Source: Pholiota molesta
Taxonomy: Eukaryota; Basidiomycota; Agaricomycetes; Agaricales; Strophariaceae
NCBI GenBank assembly: GCA_014925825.1
Contig: JACGCK010000033.1
Location: 186,001 to 250,000, forward strand
DNA length: 64,000 bases
Direction of reading: 5' to 3'
The translations under genes and the position numbers were made by a program. The notes beneath the pieces were generated by a model. That model made no database searches and was not told the DNA's origin. It saw only the letters and a list, made by a program, of their open reading frames with translations. Below, in pieces: positions 12,998 through 26,400 of this stretch (its first letter is position 1; each line of letters starts with the position of its first letter).

Positions 12998-14363
12998 CTA
13001 GACATGACAGCCCTTCACTTTGGCTTGCACGCAATCCCGCCATGCTGCATAGAGCAGGACAACAAAGTTGTTCCCTTCAGGACTGCCTGCTGTGAACGGA
13101 TTCCTATCACCCCATCCAAGGGGATTCACAGCAGGTGTTACCGTTCCATTGGAGGTGATATGTTGGCCGGTACCAAGAGTCGTGCGGATGCCCTCGGCAA
13201 ACGAGATGTATCTTTGAGCATCGGCCTTCGACAGCAGAGAGGCACCAGGGAAGCCAGGGAAGAGCGAACTGTTTGACAGCGTTGCGAGCCGGTAGGCGAC
13301 GCTAGCCAGCAAGGAGCTCCCTGAGACCTCACCGAACCACGTTGGATCGTCGAGGTAGTTCAGTAAGAGTCCCTGATCTCGCGATGCTAGAATTGCGCCA
13401 TCGAGAATTGAACGAATAACATGGACGAGTTCGATTACGGCCTCTACTCTCCAGGCTGCTGTTGCTGGACCTTGGTAGCCGAATAAAGATCGGGGTGCTT
13501 TCACCAGCGTCGCTAAAACGCGCATCGTGCCCGCGGCAGCCCATGCATTGCCAGTCGACCAGATGCCTGGTTCGTTACTGGCAGGACCCATGATGTGTGT
13601 CCACAGACCAGAAGCGTTTATCGGATGAGATTTTGGGGGAGAAGGATCAGTGGCGGTGGTGTTTGCGACCAGGATTTGTTGGTATAAGACGCATTGGTCC
13701 GCAGCGGCTTTGAGAATCGTGGCATTATTTGTGGCTACGCCATAATATGCGAGGAATGGGGGAGCCATGTAGATGAAGTCGGCCCTAGATAGGTAGTCGC
13801 ACAAACATGTCAACAAAATAAGCGCCCATTGATCAGACAAATCGAACTTACCAGAGCTCTGCGTACTGGGCGCGATGCGAAATAGCACCATTCCACCACC
13901 TTGGGGCGCCAGTTAGGAGATACTCTGCCTCTGCAGCGGCGGCTTGAGCATATTTCGGATCCGTCTTTCCAAGCAACACAGCGCTAACGCCTAGGCTTGC
14001 GGGATCGCCAACGGCACCATCCCCGTCGCTCAATCCGTTAGGAGGAACGCCGATGACGATTTTATCTTGCGCGTAAGTGAGGGATGGCGAATTTTGAGGC
14101 TGGATAGTGGGCACTGGGAAAGGATGCGCGCCGTAAACCGCATGAGGTGCATCATAAAGCTCAAGCAGAGCCTCGGTCGCGGTGCCAAACTCCCAGGAGT
14201 GCGATGGGAGGGATACAGCGAGAGTTATAACACTGTTGATGTCGAATCCAGGTGAAAATGGAATAGCGTCAGAGGATGAAGACGATGTGGACAGAGCCTG
14301 AGATATCAAGGCGGAGAGAAGAACAAATGTTCGCAGCGGCATATTTTGAGCGGCGCGCAACAT
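12998..14363 (-). CDS. Secreted six-hairpin glycosidase (GH88/GH105-like), copy A
   Basis: Two exons on the minus strand, 14363-13852 and 13784-12998, give 432 aa. The second Met is followed by a hydrophobic segment (PLRTFVLLSALISQALS), a probable signal peptide, so the enzyme is likely secreted. The signature GIWSTGNAWAAAGTMR resembles the W-x-x-GN-W motif of unsaturated-uronyl hydrolases (GH88/GH105), and regularly spaced helices fit an alpha/alpha six-barrel. The likely role is hydrolysis of plant or fungal wall oligosaccharides; the substrate cannot be read from sequence. It is an intact paralogue of the gene at 46904-48251, which lies in the opposite orientation. The intron sits at the same codon (ELW) in both copies, and part of the intron sequence is conserved. 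Confidence 0.78.
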
Positions 14364-17300
14364 GATGTGGGTTTAAACGAGTGTGTGTGCTGAGATCGGG
14401 GGTCTCTGTAGTTGGAATTACAATCAGCCCAAGCCTCTTATAATAAAAAAACCATGAAGGCGGGCCGCGTGTCAGTTGGTATAGAATGAAATCACAGAAG
14501 TGCTGGCGCTATGATGTGTTGGTAGATAGCCCTAATAAGCTCCACAGCTGCCAAGATGTTTTCCGCGATTGCCGAAATGTTTGATGCGAAAGTATAGGAA
14601 AGTATCTACATATGTATTATGGTCCGCTCACTATGTACGTAGTGTATTCTCTGAGATTCTCTGCTATGTTTACTCTTTCTTTTCAGTGACCACGGTCCAC
14701 GGTCCTTTGATATATCGAATAGTCCGAACAATATTTGACGTGATATATATGCTGACGGATCTGGCTGAAGAGCAGGCGCCTTTCTGCACAATAGATTCTT
14801 ATCAAATAAAATGAACTCCAGTCTCAGTTGATATATCGAAACACTCCAGTCTCCAGAGAATGCGAGCTTCAGGGAAGAGGTATATACTGATGGACTTGGC
14901 CAGGACTTGGCTGAAGAGCAGACGCGCGGTCACGGCATTTCTTCACAATGCATTCTAATTGCCATCTTTTGCCACTTGAAACATTTTAAGAGCTTCGGAT
15001 TATCGGATACGCAGAACCGCTATGCGAGAAAAGGGAGTAGTTTCTAATTGGTATGACATGAGCCATAAAATAATTGTTCCTTATAAGAATGAAGCAACTG
15101 AGTGCTGTAGTAGGTCTTGTTTGATTTCATGCTTATTAGGCTACGCAGCATGCACCATGCAAAGCAGACTTTTCTGCATTAAGCGCCCAATCGTTTAGAT
15201 CCGAGCTTCGAGGCGATGTGAAATAACAGTTGACACGCGAGGCAGGCGCCCGCGCCACAAGCACAATCGGGACCTACAGGCACAAATAATTGGTCAGAGT
15301 AACATTCTGTACGCGCTCAGCTACAAATAAAGCGTGCTCCTCTCCTGAAATACATGCCCCACTCAGGAATCCTCCTAAATTTCTGGCCACAACACAGTAA
15401 CGGCGTGGTTGACCGTTCCGAGGCCATACTTTATCTAAGTACTTAGCAGCGCTACCTATCAAAGTACCCTCATTGAACGGTAAGTTGAGCACTAAAACTG
15501 CACGCGCGGCTCCGGGGGAGTGCGTGCGTCTCATGATCGCACAACGGAAATGAGGAACTGTTGGAAGATAGAACTTCAGAAGGAATCGATAAAGCTTCTC
15601 CGGCTCTTCAGCGGTCATTTTGGCTCTTGTTAACGCACGCGGCGCGCTTCTTCCCGAGGATGATTTGCGAGCGGGGCGAGGCACGCAACCAAGAAGGAAG
15701 CCGCGGGCGCTTCGACCAGCTTCGACCAGAGATCCGTGGGAGCGGAAAGGCGGCGTGCCAGGCACGCGACGCGCGCCCTCGCGCGCCGCGTTCTGATCTC
15801 GAGGCTTCTCGAGGCGTCGGTTGATCCAGGGGGCGGCGCTTCCTGCGTATGGCGGCGGAAATCGCGCGCGGCGGTCCGAATTCGCCACCGCAGACCTCTC
15901 TTCTTTTTCTTCTGAAGTCTCATTCCCTTGCGAGTGACGGTTCTTGGGACAGAGCACTGCTTAGCTTGAGTGTGGACTGGCACGCTGTCGGGCTATCATT
16001 ACAGGAGGGTAAGAGAGGCTGGTCTGTAGCCGAGAATAATTAGCATCTGCCATGAACGCGGCCTCCATTCAAAACGCCACTTGTACAGCTTGTGTACAGC
16101 AGTATTGATGTCAGTCATATCGGCGTCTCAAATGACTGAAAGGATGCATACCTAAAAGCTTCTGATCGTACTTGCAGTACGTCTGAGGAAGGCCACAAGC
16201 AAAATTGCATTTTCTTTCCTATATAGGGCTTGTGCTAGACCTGTTGAATACAAGTGTAGGCGACTTAGCAGGCTTCAAATTCTTCGACGGTGACATCTTC
16301 TGACCTCAGTGGTGACTTACTTATAAATGCTTCATAGGCATGAGAAGTGCCACTGACCTGCATATTGGTAGACTGATCTTGGCTGGCATGTACTTATACA
16401 ATATACCCTTCGAGCTAGAATTGAAGCTTGGAGGAAGCCTGATATGTGAGAGTCGACTTGTAAAATTCAACCACAAAATGGCATGCTACAGACTTCGTCT
16501 GTATTTTAAGTCCCGCATTTTACACTTGAGGAATTTTTGGGTACATACAGCTCAATGCAATCCCAATGGAATAACATCAACCGATGAGTCCGGCTCTTTC
16601 AGTTTCGAAATTCAACGCATACATCTGTGCTCATCTCTGAACGCTCCTTCCTAAATTCAAGTGCTCATCTTGCGATCTTCTACCTAATAAATTTTGCAAT
16701 TCAGACGTCAAAAATGACGCATAAACATTGCAAAAATGATTCGCGATAAACCGAAGTGCAGCTTGAACTTGCAAGTTCTGACATGGGCAAGTTTAACGCC
16801 TCGACGCATTCATGATTCTTTAGAATATACATTCTTGCCGGCTAGATATGCATTTGGTGCATGAAGACCATGTTCATCGCCATTTCTTGAAAGCTAAATT
16901 CCATTCTTATGTAGATAAATGTTGAGAAGAGGAGTAAGTATTGGACGGCCATGCTCCGTTAAACATGATGAAGTCACTTTAGAATATTCATCGTGTCTAG
17001 GAGCCCTCCAGACGCCGAAATGCCCGCAACGTTTTCTCGAATCTCTTAGGACATTCGACTTGTTGGTAACACTAATATGAATGGACGTTTGTCGAAGTTA
17101 TATGCTTCGAGCAAGTGAAGGATATGCTCTGCAGCCTTTGAACACCAAAGGCAAACGTAGCAGTTGATTGCCTTGCCCGAGTGACGTCGCTACTTATATA
17201 CTTATACTCGATGGTGTGGAACCATGCATAATCAGTAGATTTTTAACTTTCAGTCTCCATTGAGCGCACGTAGCCTGCTTGCCAAGTTTGCACGCTCAGC

Positions 17301-17887
17301 GGAATAGATGGCAGAAGGAATGCAACGCAATAATGCTTGGACGGCACGGCGTGTCGTGCCAGAAGGGCAACTAGAAGTGCGGTGTAATATGTACGAAGGG
17401 TAGCGTCGGGCATTTGAATCTGTAGTATGTATGTATGCAGAATGCTTGACTTTTTGCATGGACATCGGGGCTCTGCATGCCTCGGATGACCGTTGAACGT
17501 TCGGACGATGGGGCGTTTCGACGTCGGACGTAGGCTGCAGCAGTCGGAGTGTCGGTGGATAAGTATGCCAGATGTATGCTATTATTTCTACGTCTACTAA
17601 GTACAAGGATAGCTAGGTTGTTGCTAAGTGTGGTGGTTATGAACTTGGGTTAGCTGGCGGCTTGTGTGCGCCGTGATGAGTCGGCGTATTACCTGGATTC
17701 CGGGGAAGCTTCGGAATACGGCATGCCAGTGGGGGATGGGAATACGGCGAGAGCTTGGTGTTGTGGAAGGCGAATTCGAAGGCCGCTGCGCGCGCGAAGC
17801 GTTATCTAACGTGCGCGCTCAGCGCATCGGTGCAGCGAGAGCGGGGCGTTGCGATGTGTTTAGCTTCGCTCGCGGTTTTGGTGCTCT
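14364..17887. other. Intergenic upstream of glycosidase copy A
   Basis: To about 15730 this is the promoter-side part of the duplicated segment. A GC-rich block at 15600-15870 is open on the minus strand but has no domain, and the duplicated copy is not open, so I do not call a gene. From 16000 to 17880 I see only short frames. Confidence 0.5.
14437..14443 (-). promoter_or_regulatory. TATA-like element of glycosidase copy A
   Basis: On the minus strand TTATAAG lies about 75-80 bp upstream of the ATG. Copy B has a TATA-like CATATAAATAAG at the same distance. Confidence 0.45.
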
Positions 17888-18457
17888 AAGTCCACAAAAA
17901 GATTGTCCGCTGTTGTGGGGATTGTGATGTAAATGTGAGGATGGCATGGGAAGAAGTACTGGAAAAATGTGAGCGAAATATCAGACGCGTAGAGCTTCCA
18001 GTTTGATCCTAAACAGCAAAGATTGGACGGCGCGTACCCGGAACGGAAGCGTTGAGAGGTTTCCGTTTTCAGGGTCCTGTTGCCATGTTGGGCCAAAAAC
18101 AGCCATGTTGATACTTAAAACTTGTGAAGCTCAATGGAATCATCCTAAATACGGATGAAAGTTGATTTTTCACCTACTGTTTGTCGAAAATCAACCTCAA
18201 TTACCTTCATAGTGAATATAAATTTTTCTTTTCGGCCACCTTGAACTTATGATGTTTTTGAGGTACGTGAAAAATGGCACTTTTTGCATCTCATGAAAAC
18301 CTCTCGAAATCACGGAGGCAAATTTCCTGCACTCTAGGATCATCTAGAAGCTCTATTTGTTTAATATTTTTTTCGCAGTTATTCAATATCTTCTCCTATG
18401 CCGCTTTCTTACACACGGTTCCCAGGCCCACAAGAGCGGAAACCTTTTTGTGGACTT
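17888..18457. repeat. Degenerate long inverted repeat
   Basis: Arms at about 17888-18011 and 18335-18457 are reverse complements with substitutions. Anchors are GTCCACAAAAAG with CTTTTTGTGGAC, and GATCCTA with TAGGATC. The loop is about 320 bp and may contain weaker pairing. This could be an old foldback or MITE insertion. No clear target duplication was seen. Confidence 0.7.
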
Positions 18458-18512
18458 TGTGTACCAAATTGAGCGTTAAGCGGTTGTGTGAATTTTGAAA
18501 AACTGATGCGCA

Positions 18513-18533
18513 GGCGCTTGAACCTCAAGCGCC
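18513..18533. repeat. Palindrome, 9-bp arms with 3-base loop
   Basis: GGCGCTTGA, a spacer ACC, then TCAAGCGCC: a perfect hairpin containing the recurrent AAGCGCC motif. Confidence 0.85.
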
Positions 18534-18666
18534 CACAAGTTCGCCTTTTTTGGAATTCCAAGTTCTTCTTCAGATGGCGGAACTCGTAGCTTTCCATGTA
18601 TCCATATTGGTCTTATGGGATGGAATGGGACGGAATTGCAGCAGCAGCATGAATTTTCAAAATGTC

Positions 18667-19262
18667 GGACCGACGGGGGGGCGTTGGATCGCGTGCACGG
18701 TGCAGGGCCGCAATGGCACTGGCAGGGTTTTCTGAGAATTCTGGTGGCTGCTGGCGGGCGTTCTCAGGCGTTCCCAATTGTGCAAGCAATGAGAAGCAAT
18801 GGCAGGCGCACGGACAATGCACCACGTAAGACGCGTACTTACGCATCATGGCTACGCTCCTTTGAGCGCTTGAGCTCAAGCGCCCAAACCCGCTGTTTGG
18901 GTTGAATTTTATTTGTTGTCCAGACACCAGAACCAAACCGGAACCTCGTTTTATATACTTAGGTTTATTGAATTGAATAGCAGCAGCAGGAGCCTGCCGC
19001 ATAAACGAGCTTCCTAGCTACATATTCAGTTCCGTGCTAGCGCATGTGCACCAAATTCATGTGACCGGGAAGGCATTGGATCGCGCGCGTTACGGGTGCA
19101 GGGCCGATGCCTCTGCGCACTGGCAGGGTCTTTCTGGGGATGCGTTGGGCAATGGGCGCTCCTAATTGTGCGAACGTCAGGCGTAGGGACAGCGCACACG
19201 TAAGACGCGCACGCATCATGGCCGAGCTCCTTTCGAGCGCCATGAGATTGTGGGCGCTGAAG
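18667..19262. repeat. Two imperfect direct copies of a ~210-bp unit
   Basis: Copy one spans about 18667-18890 and copy two about 19060-19262. Shared landmarks in the same order are TTGGATCGCG, GTGCAGGGCC, CACTGGCAGGGT, CCTAATTGTG or CCCAATTGTG, CACGTAAGACGCG, CGCATCATGGC and GAGCGC. An 18-bp perfect palindrome (GCGCTTGAGCTCAAGCGC) lies at 18866-18883 near the end of the first copy. No coding frame is preserved between them, so this looks like non-coding repeat DNA. Confidence 0.75.
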
Positions 19263-20470
19263 TTCCCACGCGGCGGAGGCAGTGGGTGTGACCCCCCTCG
19301 ACATTAGAGTTTGGGCTGCGGATGCAGTGGTGCAATGTTTTCGTCTTCCGCCGGCGCTTGGGAGCTGGATGGTGGAGGGTGAAAACGAGGGTGGGGACGA
19401 TGCCCCGAGCATCGGGCGGCTCCGACGCATGGGAGTTGGGGCTAGAGCGCTGATGGCCTAAAATAACTGAATAAATAATAGCTAATACGGATTAGGTAAT
19501 TATTCCGCGGGTAAAAATTATAGGAAATAAACAAGAGAAATGGACCTTCCCGAAAGGGGGATGGTCGATCTGAGATGTGGGGGATTGGAAGGGTGGGCAT
19601 TTTTCTGTTGATTTAATACATACCCCCCTTCCCTTCCTCCTCACCACCCCTCCCCCCGCCGCGCACGCACCCCACCGCATACATTCACGCTCGGCGCACA
19701 CCACGACGCGCAGCACCACGCGCACCCACGGTCTGGTTCAGTTTGGAGTGAGAGGAAGAAGGCGCGTCAGAATCCCATAGGTGCGTTCTTGGCCTTCTAG
19801 CGTGGGCGGTGCTGTGCACCAGAGGATGCGCTATAGTGACGGCGTCGCCCACGGTGCTTCGCAGCGCCCGTGTCGTGGCCTCACCGCGGGGTCGCGTGTC
19901 CGTGCCCGCGTCTTAGCTCCCAAGCTAACCTGCGTTTTCCCAGTAGAATTGTTGTCTGTACAAAACGCATATAATCCACGTCCACGTCCCGAGCAAACAC
20001 GCAAGCTGCTATTTGCTGCTCGACCAGGTACGGCCCCTCACTCTCCTTGAGTTTGTTGCCGCAACTGCCTCGCTAAACCTTGCTGGCGCGCGTAGACGTC
20101 ACACACCCATTTCGTGCCAGTCGCGCGCACTTCACCCATACGCCACCACTATTGCCATTTTCATTCGCATCCAATCACCTATTAGCCCGGCGCGGCTTTT
20201 TTTCGGACTACCCCACCCCCATTTTCCCTTCCATCCCCCTGCCGCTGACATCCCTTCCTTCCTTCGAATTCCTCAATTCAACTTCCTCAACACACACAAC
20301 ACCAGCGAAATAGCCAACCAACACCGAACCCCACCGCGCCTGCGCGCAGCGCACGACCACACCACACACCCCACCACCGACACTGGAGAACGCAGAGTGT
20401 CAGAAACTGACGGAGACGGAGACGAGACGGAGACGAACCAAGGACGACCGACGTAGCGCAGATTTTTAGC
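19263..20470. other. Upstream region of the 20.5 kb gene
   Basis: No separate gene recognised. The last ~800 bp are strongly C/A-rich on the plus strand (repeated CCACC, CACAC and CCCC), typical of a long pyrimidine-rich promoter and 5' UTR in basidiomycetes. A 5' UTR intron is possible but not proven. Confidence 0.45.
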
Positions 20471-23400
20471 ATGGAACACACGACGATGTACACGACACTA
20501 CCCCCACCCCCACCGCGAGCGCTATCCTCCTCCCCATTACCGACTGCAGAGCCACCGCTGTCATACCCACCATTAACACCCCCGATACCCCCACTGGCAG
20601 CGATGCCGCGCGCCGCGGGCCCCCTGGGCGACGTGGATCTCGACGCGGACCGCGTGCAGGTGTGGCTTGCGCAGCAGTCGCGGCTCGACATCGACTTCGG
20701 GCGCGCCGAGGGCGCGCACATGTTCGATGCGCCCGGCGAGCCCGTTCCACACCAAGACCACGGGGAGGAGGAGGTGGCGCACGCGTACGTGGGCTACGCC
20801 GCGTATCGCGCCAGCGCGGCGGATTCAGAGGCGCTACAGGACAAGGAGGTGGCGGCGCGCCAGGCGGACGAGGAGCGCGAGGTGGGCGAGGTGATGCAGC
20901 GCTTGGGGCTGGCGCTGGGGCTCGGTCCGGAGGAGGAGGAGGGAGAGGCGTCCGCGCGGCGGTGGCAATTCGACGCGGGAGTGCAGGAGCAGGAGGAAGA
21001 GGTGGTGGTGGAAGGGTTCAGGATACCAGACGCGCGGCGCTCGCCCGCGAGCTCGTCGCCCTCGCGCGCGGACTCGCCCGTGCTCGGCTTCCCGTCGGCC
21101 GAGAGCCTGCTGCTGCCCCCGGCGCTGAGCCGCGGCCGGAGCGCGAGTCTGAGCGGGCGGAGCAGCGCGGATCCGGCGCATGCCTATAACGCCCTCGCGG
21201 AAGCCGGTATCAGCAACGAAGATGTGACGAGCGACCCGCTGCGCCGCCCGGGGCGGCACTACGTGCGCGCGCTGCCGGAGGGCGCGCGCGAGCCGGCGGC
21301 GGCGGTGAGGGGCAGCAGTGGGTGTGCGGTGATGTACGCGGAGGAGGAGGAGGCGGATGCGTATGAGGCGGCGTATGCGTATGTCGATGCGGGGGGCGTG
21401 GTGGGGTCGGAGGCGGGGCATGAGAGTGCGGTGGATGTTGGGAGGGATAAGGTTAGTGTTTTTGCTTTTTTCTTTCTTCGAGCCCCGATGTTGATTTGGA
21501 TGCGGAACGTTTTCCCTCTGCAGCCGCTTCCGACGCTCCCTCCGCGCTCGCCTTCTGCGTCTCCGCCTCCGGCTGCAGAAGTGCCTGGCTCAGCAGCTGC
21601 CTTTGGAGTAGAAGCTATAGTAGACTCGACGGCCCAGCACCAGCACCAGCACCAGCCATACCACAGTCCACAACCACAACCACATCCACTCAGTCGACGC
21701 CCGAGCCACACCCGCACGCAGAGCAGCCGCAGCCAGAGCAGGCGCAACAGCAACGCCGCCCACCCCCACTCCCACAGCACTTCACCGCTAATACCATCAG
21801 CTGCATACACATACCTCCAACCCCAAACGCACTCGCCCTCGTCGTCGCAGTCGTCGTACTACCACCCGCACGCGCCGGCCGGCGTCGCGGCCTCCGCGCG
21901 CCAGGCGCAGTTCGCTATCGGGCCTGGTCCGGGGACGCCGCCGATGGTTTCGAGACGCGCGTCGCAGTCGAATCTGCTCGGCGTCGGCGCGGGCGGGCGG
22001 GTGGGTCGCTGTCGAGAAGACCGAGTCTGCTGCGCATGCCGTCGCTGCCTCTGCTCGGCGAGAGCGCGGAGCCGCCTGCTGGTGGTGAGGGGGGTGGCGA
22101 GAATAGTGCTGCTGCTGCTGGTGGGGTGGAGGCGGAGCACGCCCACGCGGCGGGGTATGAGGCGCCGCAGGTGCAGCAGCCACAGTACCACCTCCCGCTG
22201 GGCATGCAGGTGCGGCGCGCGCGCTCGCGCTCGACGATGCTGCTCGCGTCCGCGTCGGTCTCGGGTGATGTGAGCCCGAGCCGGGCCGAGGAGGTGACGG
22301 GCGGGGTGTCGCTGTCGTCCTCGCCCTCTTCCCTGCCGTTGCTCCAGTCGCCGCCTGCGCCTGCGCCCGCGCGCCGTCGCCGCCCCTCTTGCAGGCGTCG
22401 CCCCTCCCGCCGAGCGCGCCGCCGACGCGGCGCTCGCGCGCGGGCTCGCTCGGGGCCGCGATGTCGCTCGCCTCGCCGTATGAAGCCCAGCGCCCGGGGC
22501 TGCACCGCGATGCGCGGAGTGTGGAGAACATCAGCGTCAGCGCGAGCGGGATACGGGACGCGGTGTACATCGACTCCGCGGAGGTCGGGGCGCGGCTGGA
22601 TCGGCTGCTGGCGGGGCTCGAGGATGCGGGGGTGGAGGGCTTGGTGCGGAAGACGCGGCGGCTAGAGAGGATGAGGGCGGGGTTGGGCAGGAGGGCGAGG
22701 ATGGGATGGGCGAGGACGAACTGGAGGGGCAGGATTATACTTTGACTACTTCGTTTGCGGCGATGCCTGTGGACGACGACGTCGACCCGGATGCGGCCAA
22801 TGCCCTGCGTACGCCGCCGTCTGCGGCTAGGGCGGGCGTGTTCCGCCAGTCCACTGTCACCTCCAGGGCGCCGCCGAATACGCCAATGACGCCGTCTTAC
22901 ACGCCTTCCTACGGCCTCGCTCAACAACAGCAACAGCAAAGTCAGCAACTTCCGCAAGAGGAGCATTCTCCATCGCACAAGGGACCCCAGCACAGGGCGC
23001 AGCGCTCGCACGCCTCGCTGCACTCCGTGCGCTCCGCGGGGTCGCGCGGGTCGTCGTCGCTCGGGTCGCACGGCGGCGGCGGCGGCTCCGCGCACGGCTC
23101 GCGCGGCGGCTCGCTGTCCGCGTCGCTGAGCTCGTCCGGCTCGCTGAAGCGCCTGCACCCGTACCAGCACGCGCAGGCGTCGGCGTCGCAGGTGTACGTC
23201 GGGCCGGGGCTCGCCGCCGCTGCGGCGGGCGGGCATGCGCGCACGCCGAGCGCCCAGCAGCAGCAGCAGCATGCGCGCGGGGCCTCGGGCGGGTCGTCGC
23301 CGCCGCGGTCGCAGCAGGGACATGCGCGCTCGCGCGCGTCGTCGGTGGCGCACTCGCGGGCTGCGTCGTCGTCCGGGGCGGCGCACTCGCGCTCGGCGTC

Positions 23401-26400
23401 GGTGCAGCCGCTCGCGGCCGCGGGGCAGGCGCACTCAAGGACGTCCTCCGCGGCGCACTCGCGCGCGGGCTCGGTGGTGCTGCTCGCGCCGCAGCCGCCG
23501 ACGCCGCCGATGCATATCCCCGTGCCTGTGCCCGTGCGCGCGGCGGTGCCGAGTGCGCGGCCGACGCGGCCGCCGCCTGCGCCCCCGCTGGATGTTGTGG
23601 CGCTTGAATTGGGGCTTGCGGGTGTTGGGCCGGAGGTGGAGATGAAGGAGCGAGGAGGTGATGAGGTGATGGGCGTGGAGATGGGTATGGGTATGGATGG
23701 CGAAGAGGCGGAAGAGGCGATGGTGGCTGATTTGGAGGGAGGTAGGGACGACGAGGAGGAGGAGGATGATGAGACGAGCGAGGACGAACGCGAGCGGCTG
23801 CAGTTCCTGCGCGGACTCGGGCTCGAGGACCGCATGAAAGAATTCAAGGGCGTCGAGTTCCCATCTGGCCTCGACGATGACGGTGACGGTGCAGAGTTTG
23901 CAAATGTCCGCGACGATGGGAAATTTGGCGCGGAGCAAGGCGAATTCCTCGCTTCGCATGTCAACGAGGAGGGCATGCTCGTAGTCGCCTCCGATGTTCC
24001 AGGCATTCTGAGCCCCTCCATGGCGCCTCCCGAGATGCAACGCTCGATGTCACGCTGGAGCCTCGGCAGTTCGACCATGGAAGAGCCATTGGAGGACACA
24101 AGCGCTGGCATAGGAAAGAAGGACCGGAGACGGAAGAGCTTTGCATCGCCTTTCGGGCTGGGCGGAGATGCCGTGGACGGTGGCACATTATCAACGACAG
24201 CGGGCACATCATCGCCCACAGGAACGGGCAGCGGCAAGGAAAAGAAACGCGGTCGGCTTGCGTCGTTCATCTCGCGCCTCTCTGGCGTCGGCGCCAACGG
24301 CACCCTCCCTTCCACCCCTATCTCACTGCCGCCACCGCCTCTCCCGACTTCGCCCACCACCCCCTCAGCCCCGCCAAGCCTGCTGCCCTCACCGCTAATC
24401 GTCGAGGCGGGCCTGCGGAAGATGCAGAGTAAGGAGAGCGTGATGGGCGTGGTGCCCGGCGCTTGGGAACCTCGTCCGCTGCAGCACACATGGGAGTACC
24501 AGGCGCCTAAACCCAAGAAGCAGCAGCAGCAGCAGAAGCAGCCATCGTCACCTGCCTTGTCGAAGAGCGTCCCGAGCTCACCGGCGGGCCGCATGCGGAA
24601 TCCACCGCTGCCGCTGCCCCAGGTCAATGTCAACGCTAGCGCCCAAGGTAATGGTGTGGGGAAGTCAGCCTCGGCGCAGGATGTCCTTGGGGGGTCGCTT
24701 TCAGCTGCCACTAATCGCAAGCTCGCGGGGCGCGTGGTAGCCTGGGATGCTAACACAACTGGTGACGCATTGGAGAGGAATGAGAAGACAACGATGCCTA
24801 TGGGGCTGCGTGCTCGCGCGAACACTTCTGGTGACCTCACACTCCTCGCAGACAGCACACGCCGGCCCGCGCTATACAAGTCGGTGTCGGCGTCGGTGCT
24901 CGGGCCTTCTGGAATGCAGCGTACGCCGTTGGGGCAGGGGCAGAGGCGGACGCCGGTCCCCATCCACACTGGAATGTCGCCGTACCACGGCGGCCCTACG
25001 GTGGTCGTGGACGACAGCATGCCACCTACGCCGACCTCTCTGGCGTCAACGGAGATCGACGAGGAGGATGAGTACGAGGAGGACGAAGGGGAGGAGGATT
25101 ACGGAGTGGAGGTCGATGAGAGCAACCGTGCCCAGCGCGAGCAGGAGTACGAGGAGCGCTGGGCACGGCTTAAGATGGCGAATGATGCTGTCGCGGAGGG
25201 ATATCGGCCTTATCAGCAGCAGGCCTTACCACCGATCCCACAAAGCCCTCCGCCGCCTCCGCCGCCCGGGCATTCCGCATCTGTGACCCTCATCGAGAGC
25301 ACGCTCAAGGCGCTCGCGCCTTCGCCCTCGACCAGCAGCCTCGCCGCACAGCAGGGTGACACACGCCAGCGGCTCAAGAGCATGCCCAGTCTAACGTTGG
25401 CCCCTGCGCCCCAGGCAGCAGCAGCAGTGATGCCGTCTCCACTAGCCTCGGCGTCTACGACGAACTTCGGGCTCGCGCCTTCGATTACGAGTGCGCGACC
25501 AGGCAAGGGCTTCCGCGGGTTCGTCGAGCGCATGGGCCTCGGGGGCTCGTCGGCCAATAGTATCAACTCTAGCCCGTCGTCTTCGCATCCAGGTACCCCA
25601 ATCTATGCAACGCCACTCTCCGCTATGCCGCTGCAACTCTCCATTCCCGGCTCGAGCGCAACTGTTCCGGGCCAGTTCGCACCTAGCCCCAGTCCTGCTG
25701 CCAGTAACAATCGCTCTCCATCGCATTCTCCAACGGCGTCACTCTCGCTTGGAGCTGCACATAAGGAGGGCGGTGTGTTCACTCATGGTGGTTTACTGGG
25801 CAAGAAAAAGCCGAAGAGGAAGCTGGTTATCAGTGGTGTAGCCCCCGAGAATGTGAGAGGTTACGAAGCGGTAAAAAGGTGGTGTGAGGTGTGTTTTGCT
25901 TGATTCTATTTTTTGGGGGAGATCAGGAGCACTGACCGATTACCTTTTATGCAGGCTTTCGGCGAAGTGAGAGAAATGACAAGGGCGTCGAATGGGAAAC
26001 TCTATGTCGACTTCAAGAAGGCGAGTGTAGCTGAAACGGTACGTTTCCGCTGTTGCTCTCTTTTTCTCCCTATATGGCATATGGCTTCTTGTTTGTCGTG
26101 GTGGTTTTGCGAAAAGATGTGAATGGATGTGTGTGAAGCATGTCCTGCTCTTTATGCTACCTCTCTCCCTCTTCGTATCTTCTCCATCAGCACGGCTCAG
26201 TGGTCGCCAGAAGTACATCTGATCCCACAGAGGATACATCCTTGGTTGTCGAGGTCATGCTTCATGGTCAACCGAGGCTCTTATCACTTGTTCGCTGCTT
26301 TTATCCATCCGTACTTTCTATTTTTGCTCGATGGCTCGAGTCAACCATCACTGATAGCTGACTTTTGATTGATCAACAACAGGTCTGTCGTATCCAAGCG

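Larger units (their letters stand above)
12998..15730. repeat. Inverted segmental duplication, arm A
   Basis: The reverse complement of this segment aligns with about 45640-48251. The match covers the glycosidase gene, its promoter (paired TTCAGCCAA motifs next to AGCATATA-like sequence), and further upstream DNA to about 15730. Landmarks are CGCAAATCATCC, AAAATGACCG, ATCATGAGACGCAC and the TTATTTGT-GCCTGTAGGTCC block. Similarity is high in the gene and patchy upstream. Outer limits are approximate. Confidence 0.85.

Noticed and set aside
15274..15957. 227-aa minus-strand frame in a GC-rich block
   Set aside because: No domain. The duplicated counterpart at about 45650-46030 does not keep the frame, although the DNA is homologous.
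21797..25020. Long minus-strand open frames of 545 and 692 aa
   Set aside because: They are antisense shadows of the GC-rich, low-complexity giant gene; they lack introns, domains and plausible starts.
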